Shown here: one piece after another, positions 45,032 through 53,654 of the stretch
Numbering within the stretch: the stretch's first letter is position 1
Layout of the letters: every line of letters begins with the position of its first letter
NCBI RefSeq assembly: GCF_008638365.1
Contig: NZ_VWVU01000006.1
Coordinates: forward strand, 289,439 to 353,438
DNA from: Nocardiopsis quinghaiensis
Lineage (GTDB): Bacteria; Actinomycetota; Actinomycetes; Streptosporangiales; Streptosporangiaceae
Reading direction: 5' to 3'
DNA: 64,000 nucleotides
Notes under the pieces: model-generated
The model's database searches: none
Seen by the model: the letters and a program-made list of their open reading frames with translations, nothing else
Told to the model about the DNA's origin: nothing
Translations under genes and position numbers: made by a program

Positions 45032-46288
45032 ATGTCCACGCCGCACACGCAGGTCGTCAACTGGGCCGGCAACGTCACCTTCGGCAGTCCGCGGGTCCAC
45101 CGCCCCCGGACCGTCGACGAGCTGCGCCGCACCGTCCGGGACAGCGCACGGATCCGCGCTCTCGGCAGCGGCCACTCCTTCAACCTCGTCGCCGACTCCG
45201 ACCACGACCTGGTGCGGCTGGACGGCCTGCCCGCGGAGGCCGGGATCGACGCGGAGGACTCGACCGTCACCGTCGCCGCCGGTATGCGCTACGCCGAGCT
45301 GGTCACCGTGCTGAACGAACGGGGCTTCGCGCTGGCCAACCTGGCATCGCTGCCGCACATCTCGGTCGCGGGGTCCTGCGCGACCGGCACCCACGGGTCC
45401 GGCGACGGCCGGCGCTGCCTGTCCGCCGCCGTCCGCGCCGTGGAGCTCGTCGGCCCCGACGGCGACCTGACCTGGCTGAGCCGCGAGGCGGATCCCGGGG
45501 CCTTTCCCGGCGCGGTGGTCGCGCTCGGTGCGCTCGGCGTCGTCACCCGGCTCTCGCTGGAGATCGAGCCGGCGTTCGAGATGGCCCAGCGGGTCCGTGT
45601 CGGGGTACCCCTGGACGAGGTGGCCGACCACGTCGACGACGTGTTCGGCGCGGCCTACAGCGTCAGCCTGTTCACCGACTGGCGCGACGAGGGCGCCGTG
45701 TGGCTCAAACACCGCACCGACCGGCCGGTGGGCGGGTGGAGCGGCGGCCGACCCGCGCCGGGGCCGGTGCACCCCGTCCCCGGGATGTCCACGGGGTCCA
45801 GCACCGAGCAGATGGGATCCGCCGGCCCCTGGCACGAGCGCCTCCCCCACTTCCGGCCCGAGCTGGAGCCGAGTGCGGGCGAGGAGCTGCAGTCCGAGTT
45901 CTACGTGCCCCGGGAACTCGCGGGGGCCGCCTTCACCGCCCTCCGCGGGATCGGACACCTGCTGGCCCCGGCGCTGCACGTCGCGGAGGTGCGGACGGTC
46001 CGCGCGGACGACCTGTGGTTGAGCCCCGCACACGGCCGGGACTGCGTCACCTTCCACTTCACCTGGCTCAAGGACCCGGAGGCCGTGACGCCGGTCCTGT
46101 CCGCCGTGGAGGAACGCCTCCTGCCGCTGGGGGCCCGCCCGCACTGGGGCAAGCTCACCACGATGGCCGCACCGGACATCGCCGACAGGTACGAGCGCGC
46201 CGCGGACTTCGAACGCCTGATGCTCGGCCTCGACCCGGCCGGGAAGTTCCGCAACGCCTTCGTCGACGGCCTCTTCCCCCGCGCGTGA
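45032..46288 (+). CDS. aldO: Alditol oxidase (FAD-linked, vanillyl-alcohol oxidase fold)
   Basis: 418 residues from the ATG at 45032 with GGAGGG upstream, the same size as the Streptomyces alditol oxidase. It oxidises a terminal hydroxyl of xylitol/sorbitol-type polyols with O2, giving H2O2. His48 in IRALGSGHSF is at the position of the covalent flavin His. Also seen: LASLPHISVAGSCATGTHGS and AGKFRNAFVDGLF at the end. No secretion signal, so cytosolic. Confidence 0.87.
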   Translation: MSTPHTQVVNWAGNVTFGSPRVHRPRTVDELRRTVRDSARIRALGSGHSFNLVADSDHDLVRLDGLPAEAGIDAEDSTVTVAAGMRYAELVTVLNERGFALANLASLPHISVAGSCATGTHGSGDGRRCLSAAVRAVELVGPDGDLTWLSREADPGAFPGAVVALGALGVVTRLSLEIEPAFEMAQRVRVGVPLDEVADHVDDVFGAAYSVSLFTDWRDEGAVWLKHRTDRPVGGWSGGRPAPGPVHPVPGMSTGSSTEQMGSAGPWHERLPHFRPELEPSAGEELQSEFYVPRELAGAAFTALRGIGHLLAPALHVAEVRTVRADDLWLSPAHGRDCVTFHFTWLKDPEAVTPVLSAVEERLLPLGARPHWGKLTTMAAPDIADRYERAADFERLMLGLDPAGKFRNAFVDGLFPRA

Positions 46289-46293
46289 CGGAG

Positions 46294-46323
46294 GCTCCGG
46301 TGCCCGCCCCCGTGCGCCGGAGC
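46294..46323. terminator. Hairpin between aldO and the polysaccharide lyase
   Basis: GCTCCGG (46294-46300) pairs with CCGGAGC (46317-46323), with an inner GTGC/GCGC partial pairing. Shared by two converging genes. Confidence 0.5.
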
Positions 46324-46325
46324 GG

Positions 46326-47216
46326 TCAGAGACAGTCGACGAGGCCGCAGACGTCGGCGCGCGAGGCGGACACCTCGATGTCGTCGTACCAGACGTAGCT
46401 GTCGTTGGCCGGTGCGAACTTCTCGGTGGACCCGCCGAAGAAGGTCGAGAAGTAGGCCTTGTCCACCAGGTCGTCGTTGGACACCAGGCGCAGGCCGGTG
46501 ACCAGGGCGGCGGACTCACCGTTGTAGAAGACCTCGACCTCGCCGTCGGGGTTGGCCCGGCCGTTGGTCACGGTGTTGGTCCTGAGCCGCTGGACGATGT
46601 TCACCCACTCGTCCCGGGGGTAGTGGACGTCGGTGCCGTCGACGCGCAGAACCGCGTCGTCGCCGTACTTCCCCTCCTTGTCCATGTGGTAGTAGTACAC
46701 GGCCGCCCGGCCGTCGCGACGCCAGATCATGCGCGAGGTGAAGCCGTTCCCGCCGTCACAGGACTGCCCTCCCGAGCACGCCGAGCCCCCGGCCAGGCCC
46801 AGCCCGAGCTTTCCACCGAACGAGGTGCTCCCCCAGCTGAAGTCCTCGCTGAGACGCGCCCAGTAGGACAGGTAGTACTCGTGTGCCGGGTCGAGCTCGA
46901 ACGGCGCCAGCGCGCCGGAGTTCCGCGGACCGATCTCCCCCTCGGGGTAGAACACGCGCAGCGACTTCTCGCCTCCGTGGGCGGGAACCGAGTCGTCGAT
47001 GAGGGTGCGCTCGTCCATCCCCAGTTCGTAGGGGGCGTACCACCCGTCCTTCTCCCACTCCGTCAGGGGATAGGCGCCGCCCGCGGCCGGGCGCTCGAAG
47101 GAGTTGTACCGGTACGTGAGCGAGGGGACGGCGTCGGCGGCCGCGGGAGCGGCGCCCAGCACGGTCGACAACACCGTGGAAGAGAGTGCGGAGGCGAGCA
47201 GGGTCTTGGCTTTCAC
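46326..47216 (-). CDS. Secreted polysaccharide lyase (PL14-like)
   Basis: 296 residues from the GTG at 47216, preferred over the ATG 12 bp upstream because GGAGA sits just before it. Signal peptide (KAKTLLASALSSTVLSTVLG, cleavage near AAPAAADA). The mature part is a beta-jelly roll with GGKLGLGLAGGS, GGNGFTSRMIWRRDGRAAVY, YYHMDKEGKYG and a YFSTFFGGSTEKFAPANDSY end. This is the pattern of PL14/alginate-lyase-like secreted enzymes. The substrate, probably an acidic polysaccharide, is not certain. Confidence 0.8.
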   Translation of the reverse strand: MKAKTLLASALSSTVLSTVLGAAPAAADAVPSLTYRYNSFERPAAGGAYPLTEWEKDGWYAPYELGMDERTLIDDSVPAHGGEKSLRVFYPEGEIGPRNSGALAPFELDPAHEYYLSYWARLSEDFSWGSTSFGGKLGLGLAGGSACSGGQSCDGGNGFTSRMIWRRDGRAAVYYYHMDKEGKYGDDAVLRVDGTDVHYPRDEWVNIVQRLRTNTVTNGRANPDGEVEVFYNGESAALVTGLRLVSNDDLVDKAYFSTFFGGSTEKFAPANDSYVWYDDIEVSASRADVCGLVDCL

Positions 47217-47599
47217 GGACGTCTCCATTGCGCATCGGCGATGGGGTCCATCCTCTTCCGCCGGTCACGTGCGTCCGGCGAGCGACACGGTCAGACCTTT
47301 CCGTTCGCCTTCCGTTCACGCAGGTGGGACCGCCTCCGCGGCCGGGCCGCGGAGGCGGGCGAGCCCTGCCGGCGTACCGCGGCCACCGGGCGCGGTACGC
47401 GCTTCGTGCCGCGACCGCCTGATCGTCGACCGACTGCCGCTCACCGGGCGGGGTCCGGCGTCCCCTAGGGGTGCCGGGGGGTACCGGCCACGACCGCGTC
47501 CGTGGCAGCCGAACCTTCCGGGAGAAACCCGATACCGCGCACCGCACGCGACGGACCAGTCTGGAGGTGTCCCCGTCCGGCTCCTCCGAAGGAAGACCG
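47217..47599. other. Divergent intergenic with a 29-bp palindrome
   Basis: 47330-47343 and 47345-47358 (CCGCCTCCGCGGCC against its complement) form a perfect 14-bp dyad with one central base. Such a tight palindrome is more like an operator or cruciform than a terminator. No gene is seen in the 383 bp. Confidence 0.45.
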
Positions 47600-48424
47600 A
47601 TGGCCTCCTCATCCCCCACCTCCTCCCGTCCCCCGGCGCGGCCGGACCCCGTCCGCCCCCGGCGCCGCGCCACGGTCGTGCTCGTCGCGGTCACGGTGCT
47701 GTGCGCGCTGCTCGCCGTGTTCGCCGCCTCCGCCTACGTGGGGCTGGACCCCGGCACATCCCAGGTGGACCTGCGGCCGGACCGGCCGTTCCACTACCCG
47801 TTCCTGCTGGTCCACGTGGCCGCGTCGGTCCTCGCACTCGTCACCGCCCCCCTCCAACTGTTCCCCGCCCTGCGGCGCGGCCGGGCGCACCGCGTGATCG
47901 GCCGGATCCACCTGTTCGCCGGGGTCTTCCCCGGGGCGCTCTCCGGGCTGGTCGTGGGCGTGATGAGCACCTACGGCTTCGCCGCGCAGGCGGGCTTCTC
48001 GCTGCTGGCGGTGCTGTGGTTCTCCGTCGGCGCGGCCGGGTACCGCGCGATCCGGCAGGGCCGTCACGCCGACCACCGGGAGTGGATGCTGCGCCTGTTC
48101 GCCCTGACGATGGCCGGGGTGACGCTGCGTGTGCTGATGATGCTGCTGCTACCCGCCCTCACACCGCTGGTCGGTCCGGCGCACGGCGGTGACGAGGAGG
48201 CGGTCTTCCGGGAGGTCTACCAGGGCATCGCGTGGCTGTGCTGGGTGCCCAACCTCCTCGTCGCCGAGTGGTACCTGCGGAGGTCCCGCCGGGGCAGGGG
48301 CGGCCGGACTCGCGCTGACATGTCGGTATCCGGGCCGTGTGTGGCGTTTGAGCAGGTGGCGGTAGGTCAGAAGAGAGGGACACAGGAGGAGCGAGGCACG
48401 CCGAGTGCTCTGGAGGGACGATGA
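47600..48424 (+). CDS. DUF2306 family membrane protein, second copy
   Basis: 274 residues from ATG (GGAAGACC upstream). Spans around TVVLVAVTVLCALLAVFAAS and VHVAASVLALVTAPLQLF, then the family loop RRGRAHRVIGRIHLFAG and RHADHREWMLRLFALTMAGV. The final 40 residues are hydrophilic and look unlike the family, running across what may be the promoter of the next gene. The stop overlaps the next ATG. Confidence 0.8.
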   Translation: MASSSPTSSRPPARPDPVRPRRRATVVLVAVTVLCALLAVFAASAYVGLDPGTSQVDLRPDRPFHYPFLLVHVAASVLALVTAPLQLFPALRRGRAHRVIGRIHLFAGVFPGALSGLVVGVMSTYGFAAQAGFSLLAVLWFSVGAAGYRAIRQGRHADHREWMLRLFALTMAGVTLRVLMMLLLPALTPLVGPAHGGDEEAVFREVYQGIAWLCWVPNLLVAEWYLRRSRRGRGGRTRADMSVSGPCVAFEQVAVGQKRGTQEERGTPSALEGR

Positions 48425-49132
48425 TCACGTACCAGGAACTCATGGACCACGTCACCCAGCACGGAAACGTGTCCGACGACGAGGCCCAGCGGGCGCTCGA
48501 GGCCGTGACCGGCGAGCTGGCGCGGCACGTCGACCCCGAGACGCGCGACCGGCTGGTGGAGCAGCTTCCCGCGGGGCTGGGCAAGCGCGTCCCGGCCCCG
48601 CGCCAGGAGTCGGAGCCCGAGCACCTCCGGCCAGCTGGCCCAGGAGGTCGGCGAGCGGATCGGCTGCCCGCCGGAGAGGGCGACGCACCTGACCAGGGTG
48701 GTGCTCTCGGGCATCCACTTCAGCGAGCCCGAGCTCGCCGACGCGCTCGCCTCCCGGCTGCCCGAGGAGTTCGCCCAGTGGTCCCAGGACCCGAACGGAG
48801 CCATGGGCCGTTCCGACACCGGGCAGTCGGGCATGCCGAGCCGCCTGGACCGGGCCACGCTCGAACACGCCCTGGGCCGGCTCCGTGAATGGGAGGGCGA
48901 CACCACGGGGCTGACCAGGTCGGTGGACCTGCCGAGGGTCCGTGTCACGCCGCTGCTGAACCGGATCGACCGGGCCGCGCACGAGATCGACCACTCCTAC
49001 GAGCACGAGTTCACCGACACGGGGATCGCGTTCACCGTCCGGACCGCGTCGGTCGGCGCCGTGACCACCAGGGACATCGAGATGGCCGAGCGCATCGACG
49101 AGGCGGTGGCCGCGATCGGCTCGGGCGGTTGA
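48421..49132 (+). pseudogene. DUF2267 protein, split by a frameshift
   Basis: The first frame gives MITYQELMDHVTQHGNVSDD to ESEPE (near 48620). The homologous sequence then continues in another frame as SGQLAQEVGERIGCPPERAT, VVLSGIHFSEPELADALASR and LPEEFAQWSQDPNG to a stop at 49132. DUF2267 proteins have two such helical repeats, so both halves belong together; one extra or missing base near 48615-48630 separates them. The total of about 237 residues is normal. Real mutation or sequencing error cannot be told apart here. Confidence 0.72.
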
Positions 49133-49233
49133 GTGCGGGGCCGATCGCGCTCGTGGGCCGTCCCCACCCGGTCGGCGGCCGTTCGAACCCGTGCCGGACG
49201 GCTTCCCCGTGCGCGGGGCCGTCCGGGGAGGTC

Positions 49234-49650
49234 TCAGTACCCGGCGGAGCGGAGCCTGCGCCAAGCGGTCATCCAGCGCTGGCGCTCGCCCGCGTCCTCG
49301 CCCGCGCAGGCGGTCACGAAGGCCATCAGGAACACGTACCCGGGCAGTTCGGTGCCCTCCAGGACCTGCTGGAAGGTGGACCGCTTCACCGCTCCCCCGC
49401 ACAGGTACTCCAGCTCCAGGTAGGACCAGTCGCCCGCCCAGACGAGATAGCGGCGCATGGTCAACAGGAACTCTGCGGGGGTCTCGGCGTTCAGGGGGTT
49501 GGGACGCCGCTCGTAGCCGTCCAGGGCGCGGACGGGCAGGTGGCGCTCGACGACGGCGGCGCTGGGGGTCGCGAGGACCCGGTCCAGCCAGCTGGTGCGG
49601 CCGAGGGCCCTGTTGGGTCCGGTGGGTTCGAGAACACCCGTGGTGGTCAA
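49234..49650 (-). CDS. XRE-like helix-turn-helix protein, small
   Basis: 138 residues from TTG (AAAGGAG just upstream). TPAEFLLTMRRYLVWAGDWS, YLELEYLCGGAVKRSTFQQV and LPGYVFLMAFVTACAG follow the arrangement of actinomycete XRE domains (usually LRRLRAWSGLSLRELE...STL...AFVRACGG). It ends at WMTAWRRLRSAGY. The WSYLELE region suggests a diverged recognition helix. Probably a regulator; no ligand or effector domain follows. Confidence 0.65.
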   Translation of the reverse strand: MTTTGVLEPTGPNRALGRTSWLDRVLATPSAAVVERHLPVRALDGYERRPNPLNAETPAEFLLTMRRYLVWAGDWSYLELEYLCGGAVKRSTFQQVLEGTELPGYVFLMAFVTACAGEDAGERQRWMTAWRRLRSAGY

Positions 49651-50060
49651 CCTTCTCCTTTCACCGGTCGATTCGTGGATGCCTTCGATGGGGATACGCC
49701 TTGCGCGGCGCGCATGAGCACAAGAAAGGGAGAGAACGCCGAGGGCCGGAGACCGGCTGTCGTGGAGGCGACCCCGACTGTTCGGTTACGGGGAAATCTA
49801 CCGGATGAACACGACACACGAAAGCGCCGAAAGCTCCGACTCCTGAGAGGCGTCGGTCTCCTCGGTGTGTGACGTCCCCGCTCTTGCCGGGGCCACTGTG
49901 AACTTCTGTGGCAAAGCGCATCAAAGGCCATCTGAAGTCCCGGATGAAACGTCCTCCAGGACAGAAGGACAGGGAACGGCGCCACCTGGGAAAGCAGAGA
50001 TCCGGGCAGGAGCCCCTGGAAATTAACGTAACTGAATATCCGTTTTAGGACTGACCGAAA
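49651..50060. other. Intergenic, no gene recognised
   Basis: 410 bp between two minus-strand genes. It contains an AT-richer stretch (ggaaattaacgtaactgaat near 50018-50037) that may hold a promoter for the left gene. No supported frame or hairpin. Confidence 0.3.
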
Positions 50061-50825
50061 CTAGCCCTCAGGCGTCCACGCCAGCACCGTGGCGTCGTCA
50101 CTTCCCTTGGCTCGCGGATGTTTCCTCCGCTCCGGATCAGCGGATTCCAGCGCACGCACCCGGGCCAGAAGGGCATGCGGGCCCCTGTCCGAAACCAGGG
50201 CGAACGCCTCGTCCCAATCCAGGTCGCCGAACACGTCGACCGCTCGGCTCGCCCCGTCGGTCATGGCGGTGAAGCGGCCCACGGGCAGGGTTCCGGTCAA
50301 CGCCTCCTCCGCCGCCCGGGGATCGGCGCCCGCCGTCCAGAAGCCGCCGGCCACGTTGCGGTAGGCACGGATGGCGTCTCCCGGCCGCCCCTCACGGGCC
50401 AACCCGTCCCTGAGGACGTCGAGCCGCGTGTCGGTGAGCGCACGTACCCCGTCCGCGCCCTCCACCAGCAGCACGGAGTCGGACAGCACCAGGTACTCCA
50501 GCCCACCGGCGCCCACACGCACCGTCACGACCGTGGCCGACGGACTCTCCTGGTTGCGCAGGTCGCAGGTGTCGGCGTGCAGAGCGGAGGCGGTCGTGAC
50601 CGCCTCGGCCAGGGCCTCGCGCAGGGGGATCCCCGCGTCGGCCCCGGCCAACAGCAGCGCGCCGAGCCTGCGGGTGTACCAGGCCACCCCGTGGACACAG
50701 CCGGTGTCCACGCCCGGCGGCGCGCTCACCCCGTCCAGGAGTACCGCGCTGGTGGCGGTCGCGGCGGCGAAGTCCTCGTTGGGACGGCCGGGACCGCCCG
50801 GCTCCGTGGCGACGCGGAAGGACAT
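50061..50825 (-). CDS. PP2C-like protein phosphatase
   Basis: 254 residues from the ATG at 50825 (GGGGAG 6 bp upstream). The PP2C metal-binding pattern is recognisable: PGRPNEDFAAATATSAVLLD near the start with the conserved Asp pair, LSDSVLLVEGADGVRALTD, FTAMTDGASRAVDVFGDLDW and KGSDDATVLAWTPEG at the end. Such phosphatases remove phosphate from Ser/Thr of regulatory proteins. No partner kinase gene is nearby. Confidence 0.78.
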   Translation of the reverse strand: MSFRVATEPGGPGRPNEDFAAATATSAVLLDGVSAPPGVDTGCVHGVAWYTRRLGALLLAGADAGIPLREALAEAVTTASALHADTCDLRNQESPSATVVTVRVGAGGLEYLVLSDSVLLVEGADGVRALTDTRLDVLRDGLAREGRPGDAIRAYRNVAGGFWTAGADPRAAEEALTGTLPVGRFTAMTDGASRAVDVFGDLDWDEAFALVSDRGPHALLARVRALESADPERRKHPRAKGSDDATVLAWTPEG

Positions 50826-51140
50826 GCCCGGCTCCCCCGTTCCCTGACGCACACCTGTGGCGGACACCGCGGCCCCGGCACGGGACCGCGGCGGTCGCAC
50901 CCCTGCCTACCCAGTCGCACCTACCCCGTTGGCACTGCACCCATGGAATGCCCTACTTTCGGGTAGGTGAACGATTCGGTATTTTTCTGGATGCTGCGGA
51001 CATGGCACGGCCCGGCTCCGACCAGGAGGCGGGCGAGGAGGGCTCCCGCCCCACACCGGGAGTAACGAACCGCACACGAAGAGAGAAATGCTTTTCCACA
51101 TCCCCCTTCCGAAAATAAGACGGCAACGGGATGGATCCAC
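50826..51140. other. Divergent intergenic with repeated CCTACCC/GGGTAGG words
   Basis: CCTACCC near 50906, ACCTACCCC near 50919 and CCCTACtttcGGGTAGG near 50951-50967 form a cluster of inverted and direct words between the phosphatase and the Stealth gene. They may be regulator sites. The rest shows nothing. Confidence 0.35.
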
Positions 51141-52814
51141 ATGCAAAATCTCCCCTATTACTTCCGGAGGGTCAGAAGGGTTCTCAGGAGAATGGTTCCT
51201 ATTCCGGCCAGGAATACCCTCTTCCTTCCTGTCGTGTGGAGGCACAGAAGAAGGAACCCGGAGCTCACAATGTCGACCTATCGGCTCGAACCCGTCCTCG
51301 CGCGGCGCTGGTCCGGCCCTTTCGACATCGAGAAACTCGTCGCCCAGCAGACGAACCGTTTCACCGAGCTCCTGCGTGAACGGGAGATCGACTACTTCAT
51401 CGCCCGGTCCGACCACACGTACCATCACTCGGTCGCCGTGCTCGAGGACGACAGGACCGAGGTCCTCTCGATCCTCGCGTCCTGTTACAGCCTTCGCGGT
51501 GCGTACGTGAAGACTTCCAACGGGTACCGGCCGCTGTCCCCGTTCCGGCTTCGCCGGCTCCGCCGGGCCCCCGTGATCCGGCTCGGAGAGTACGTGACCG
51601 GCGACCGGGGTCCCACGGTCGTCGGCCCCGCCCACGGCCTCACCGTGGAGTTCTGGCAGGAGGGCGAGCGGTTCCTGGAGTCGCCCGGCCACGAGGAGAG
51701 GCTCGCCCGGCTCCGGGTCGTGGCGCCCGAGCACATCCTGCGGAAGTCACTCATCGCACCCCAGCCCAACCCGGTGAGCGAGGTGATCCCCGGAAGGGCC
51801 CGGGAGGCCGCCGAGGTCAGGATCGGCGACCAGGACCATCCCACCCTGGCCGCCTTCACCTGGGAACTCGCCACCGACCTCACCTTTCCCGTCGACGCCG
51901 TCTACACGTGGGTCGACGGATCCGACGAGGCCTGGCGCGCCAAGCGCGACTCCCACCTCGGCGAGAGCGCTCCGGCCAACCCTCACTCCGCCTCCGACTC
52001 CCGCTACACCAGCCGGGACGAACTCCTCTACTCCCTGCGCTCGCTGGAGATGTTCGCCCCCTTCGTGCGCAACGTCTACATCGTCACCGACGGCCAGACG
52101 CCGCCGTGGCTGGACACCAGCCACCCGCGGGTGCGGGTGGTGGACCACAAGGAGATCTTCAGCGACCCGTCGGTCCTGCCGGTGTTCAACTCGCACGCCA
52201 TCGAGTCGCAACTGCACCACATCGAGGGCCTGTCCGAGCACTACCTGTACCTCAACGACGACGTGTTCTTCGGCCGCCCCGTGTCCTCCTCCCACTTCTT
52301 CCACCCCAACGGGACCGTGAAGCTGAACCCCTCGCTCTACCGCTTCGGCCTGGGCGAGGCCAGTGAGGAGGACCAGCCCGTGGACGCCGCCGCGAAGCGC
52401 AACAGCGCGCTGCTGGAGAAGTACTTCGGCAGGGTGCCCGTGTCCAAGTTCAAGCACACGCCGATTCCGCAGCGCCGGTCGGTGCTCCATGAACTGGAGA
52501 AGGAGTTCCCCGAGGTGTTCGCACGAACGGCGGCGTCGCGTTTCCGGCACCCGGACGACCATTCCGTACCGTCGTCCCTGCACAACTACTACGCGCTGTT
52601 CACGGGCAGGGCCGTGGTCGGGGGCATGCGCTACACCTACCTCAACCTGGCCGATTTCGACGCGGTGCGGTCCCGGACCGAGACCCTGCTGTCCCAGCGC
52701 AACTTCGACACCTTCTGCGTGAACGACACCGCTGATCCGAAGGAGTCCGCGGAGAGGCGCGTCGACGAGTTCCTCGGCGACTACTTCCCCTTCAAGAGCG
52801 GTTTCGAGCGGTGA
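51141..52814 (+). CDS. Stealth family capsule phosphotransferase
   Basis: 557 residues (an internal ATG at 51270 with GGAG is the alternative start). Stealth proteins transfer hexose-1-phosphate to build phosphodiester-linked surface polysaccharides. The conserved regions are seen in order: FPVDAVYTWVDGSDEAWRAK (CR1, near 252), SRYTSRDELLYSLRSLEMFA and NVYIVTDGQTPPWLD (CR2), HHIEGLSEHYLYLNDDVFFG with its NDDVFFG metal site, and NTADPKE-like FDTFCVNDTADP (CR4). Stands alone, without other capsule genes. Confidence 0.93.
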   Translation: MQNLPYYFRRVRRVLRRMVPIPARNTLFLPVVWRHRRRNPELTMSTYRLEPVLARRWSGPFDIEKLVAQQTNRFTELLREREIDYFIARSDHTYHHSVAVLEDDRTEVLSILASCYSLRGAYVKTSNGYRPLSPFRLRRLRRAPVIRLGEYVTGDRGPTVVGPAHGLTVEFWQEGERFLESPGHEERLARLRVVAPEHILRKSLIAPQPNPVSEVIPGRAREAAEVRIGDQDHPTLAAFTWELATDLTFPVDAVYTWVDGSDEAWRAKRDSHLGESAPANPHSASDSRYTSRDELLYSLRSLEMFAPFVRNVYIVTDGQTPPWLDTSHPRVRVVDHKEIFSDPSVLPVFNSHAIESQLHHIEGLSEHYLYLNDDVFFGRPVSSSHFFHPNGTVKLNPSLYRFGLGEASEEDQPVDAAAKRNSALLEKYFGRVPVSKFKHTPIPQRRSVLHELEKEFPEVFARTAASRFRHPDDHSVPSSLHNYYALFTGRAVVGGMRYTYLNLADFDAVRSRTETLLSQRNFDTFCVNDTADPKESAERRVDEFLGDYFPFKSGFER

Positions 52815-52819
52815 GGCAC

Positions 52820-52849
52820 GGGGCGGCCCGGTCCCGGCCGGGCCGCCCC
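52820..52849. terminator. Strong bidirectional hairpin after the Stealth gene
   Basis: GGGGCGGCCCGG (52820-52831) pairs perfectly with CCGGGCCGCCCC (52838-52849). Located between converging genes. Confidence 0.7.
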
Positions 52850-52855
52850 CACGGG

Positions 52856-53593
52856 TCAGCGCACCAGGACGGTGGTGTGCACGTCGATACGGCCGCTCTC
52901 CCAGAGCCAGTCCATCGCGTCCAGGCTCACCCGGGCACATCCGTGGGAGGCGGGCTGGGACGGGACGACCGGGTACCCGTGCACGGCGATGCCGCCGTTG
53001 AAGTACTTGGGTCTGTACAGGGCCCCGTAGGGCCCGGGGTCCCAGGCGTCGACCCCGCGGAAGACGGTGTAGGTACCGGTCGGGGTGGTGGCGATCCGCT
53101 CGGTGCCGTCCGAGGACTCGTAGGGCCGGCCGGAACCGGTGGAGGTGTTGACGACGCGCTCCACCCCGCCGTCGGAGACCACCAGCAGCAGCTGCCGCTC
53201 CAGGTCGATCTCCAGCAGGTCTCCGGAGGAGCTGGCGGCCTCCGGACGTACGCCCTCGGCGAGCGCGGAGCGGGTGTCGGGGCCCACGATGCCGTCGCGG
53301 GCGATCCCTGCGGCCTTCTGCAGCGCCACGACGGCCTGCTCGGTGTTGGGACCGAACCGTCCGTCCACGCCGTCGATCCAGTAGCCCAGCTCGGTGAGGC
53401 GTTCCTGGACGGCGGCCACCTCGGGCCCGGTACCGCCCTGCCGCACCTCCGGGCCGCCGGCGGCCGGGGCCGGAGCGGCGTGAGCGGCCGGAGCGGTCAC
53501 GACCGTGGCCGCGGCGAGGGCGAACGCCGCGGCCAGGGCCAGGAGGGTGGTTCGTATCGTGTTCCACGCGGGGAGTGATCGGGGGGTTGCCAT
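52856..53593 (-). CDS. L,D-transpeptidase with peptidoglycan-binding domain
   Basis: 245 residues, AAGGGGGA before the ATG. Signal peptide (TTLLALAAAFALAAATVV, cleavage after AAHA), PG_binding_1 domain (about 48-110: GPEVAAVQERLTELGYWIDG and DGRFGPNTEQAVVALQKAAG) and a YkuD catalytic domain with HGYPVVPSQPASHGCARVS, which holds the catalytic Cys and His. Makes 3-3 crosslinks or attaches proteins to peptidoglycan outside the cell. Confidence 0.93.
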   Translation of the reverse strand: MATPRSLPAWNTIRTTLLALAAAFALAAATVVTAPAAHAAPAPAAGGPEVRQGGTGPEVAAVQERLTELGYWIDGVDGRFGPNTEQAVVALQKAAGIARDGIVGPDTRSALAEGVRPEAASSSGDLLEIDLERQLLLVVSDGGVERVVNTSTGSGRPYESSDGTERIATTPTGTYTVFRGVDAWDPGPYGALYRPKYFNGGIAVHGYPVVPSQPASHGCARVSLDAMDWLWESGRIDVHTTVLVR

Positions 53594-53654
53594 ACGTCCC
53601 CCTTACCCACCGCGTCCGGGCTTCTCCCGGATCCGTGCCGCCTGTGGACGTCCC

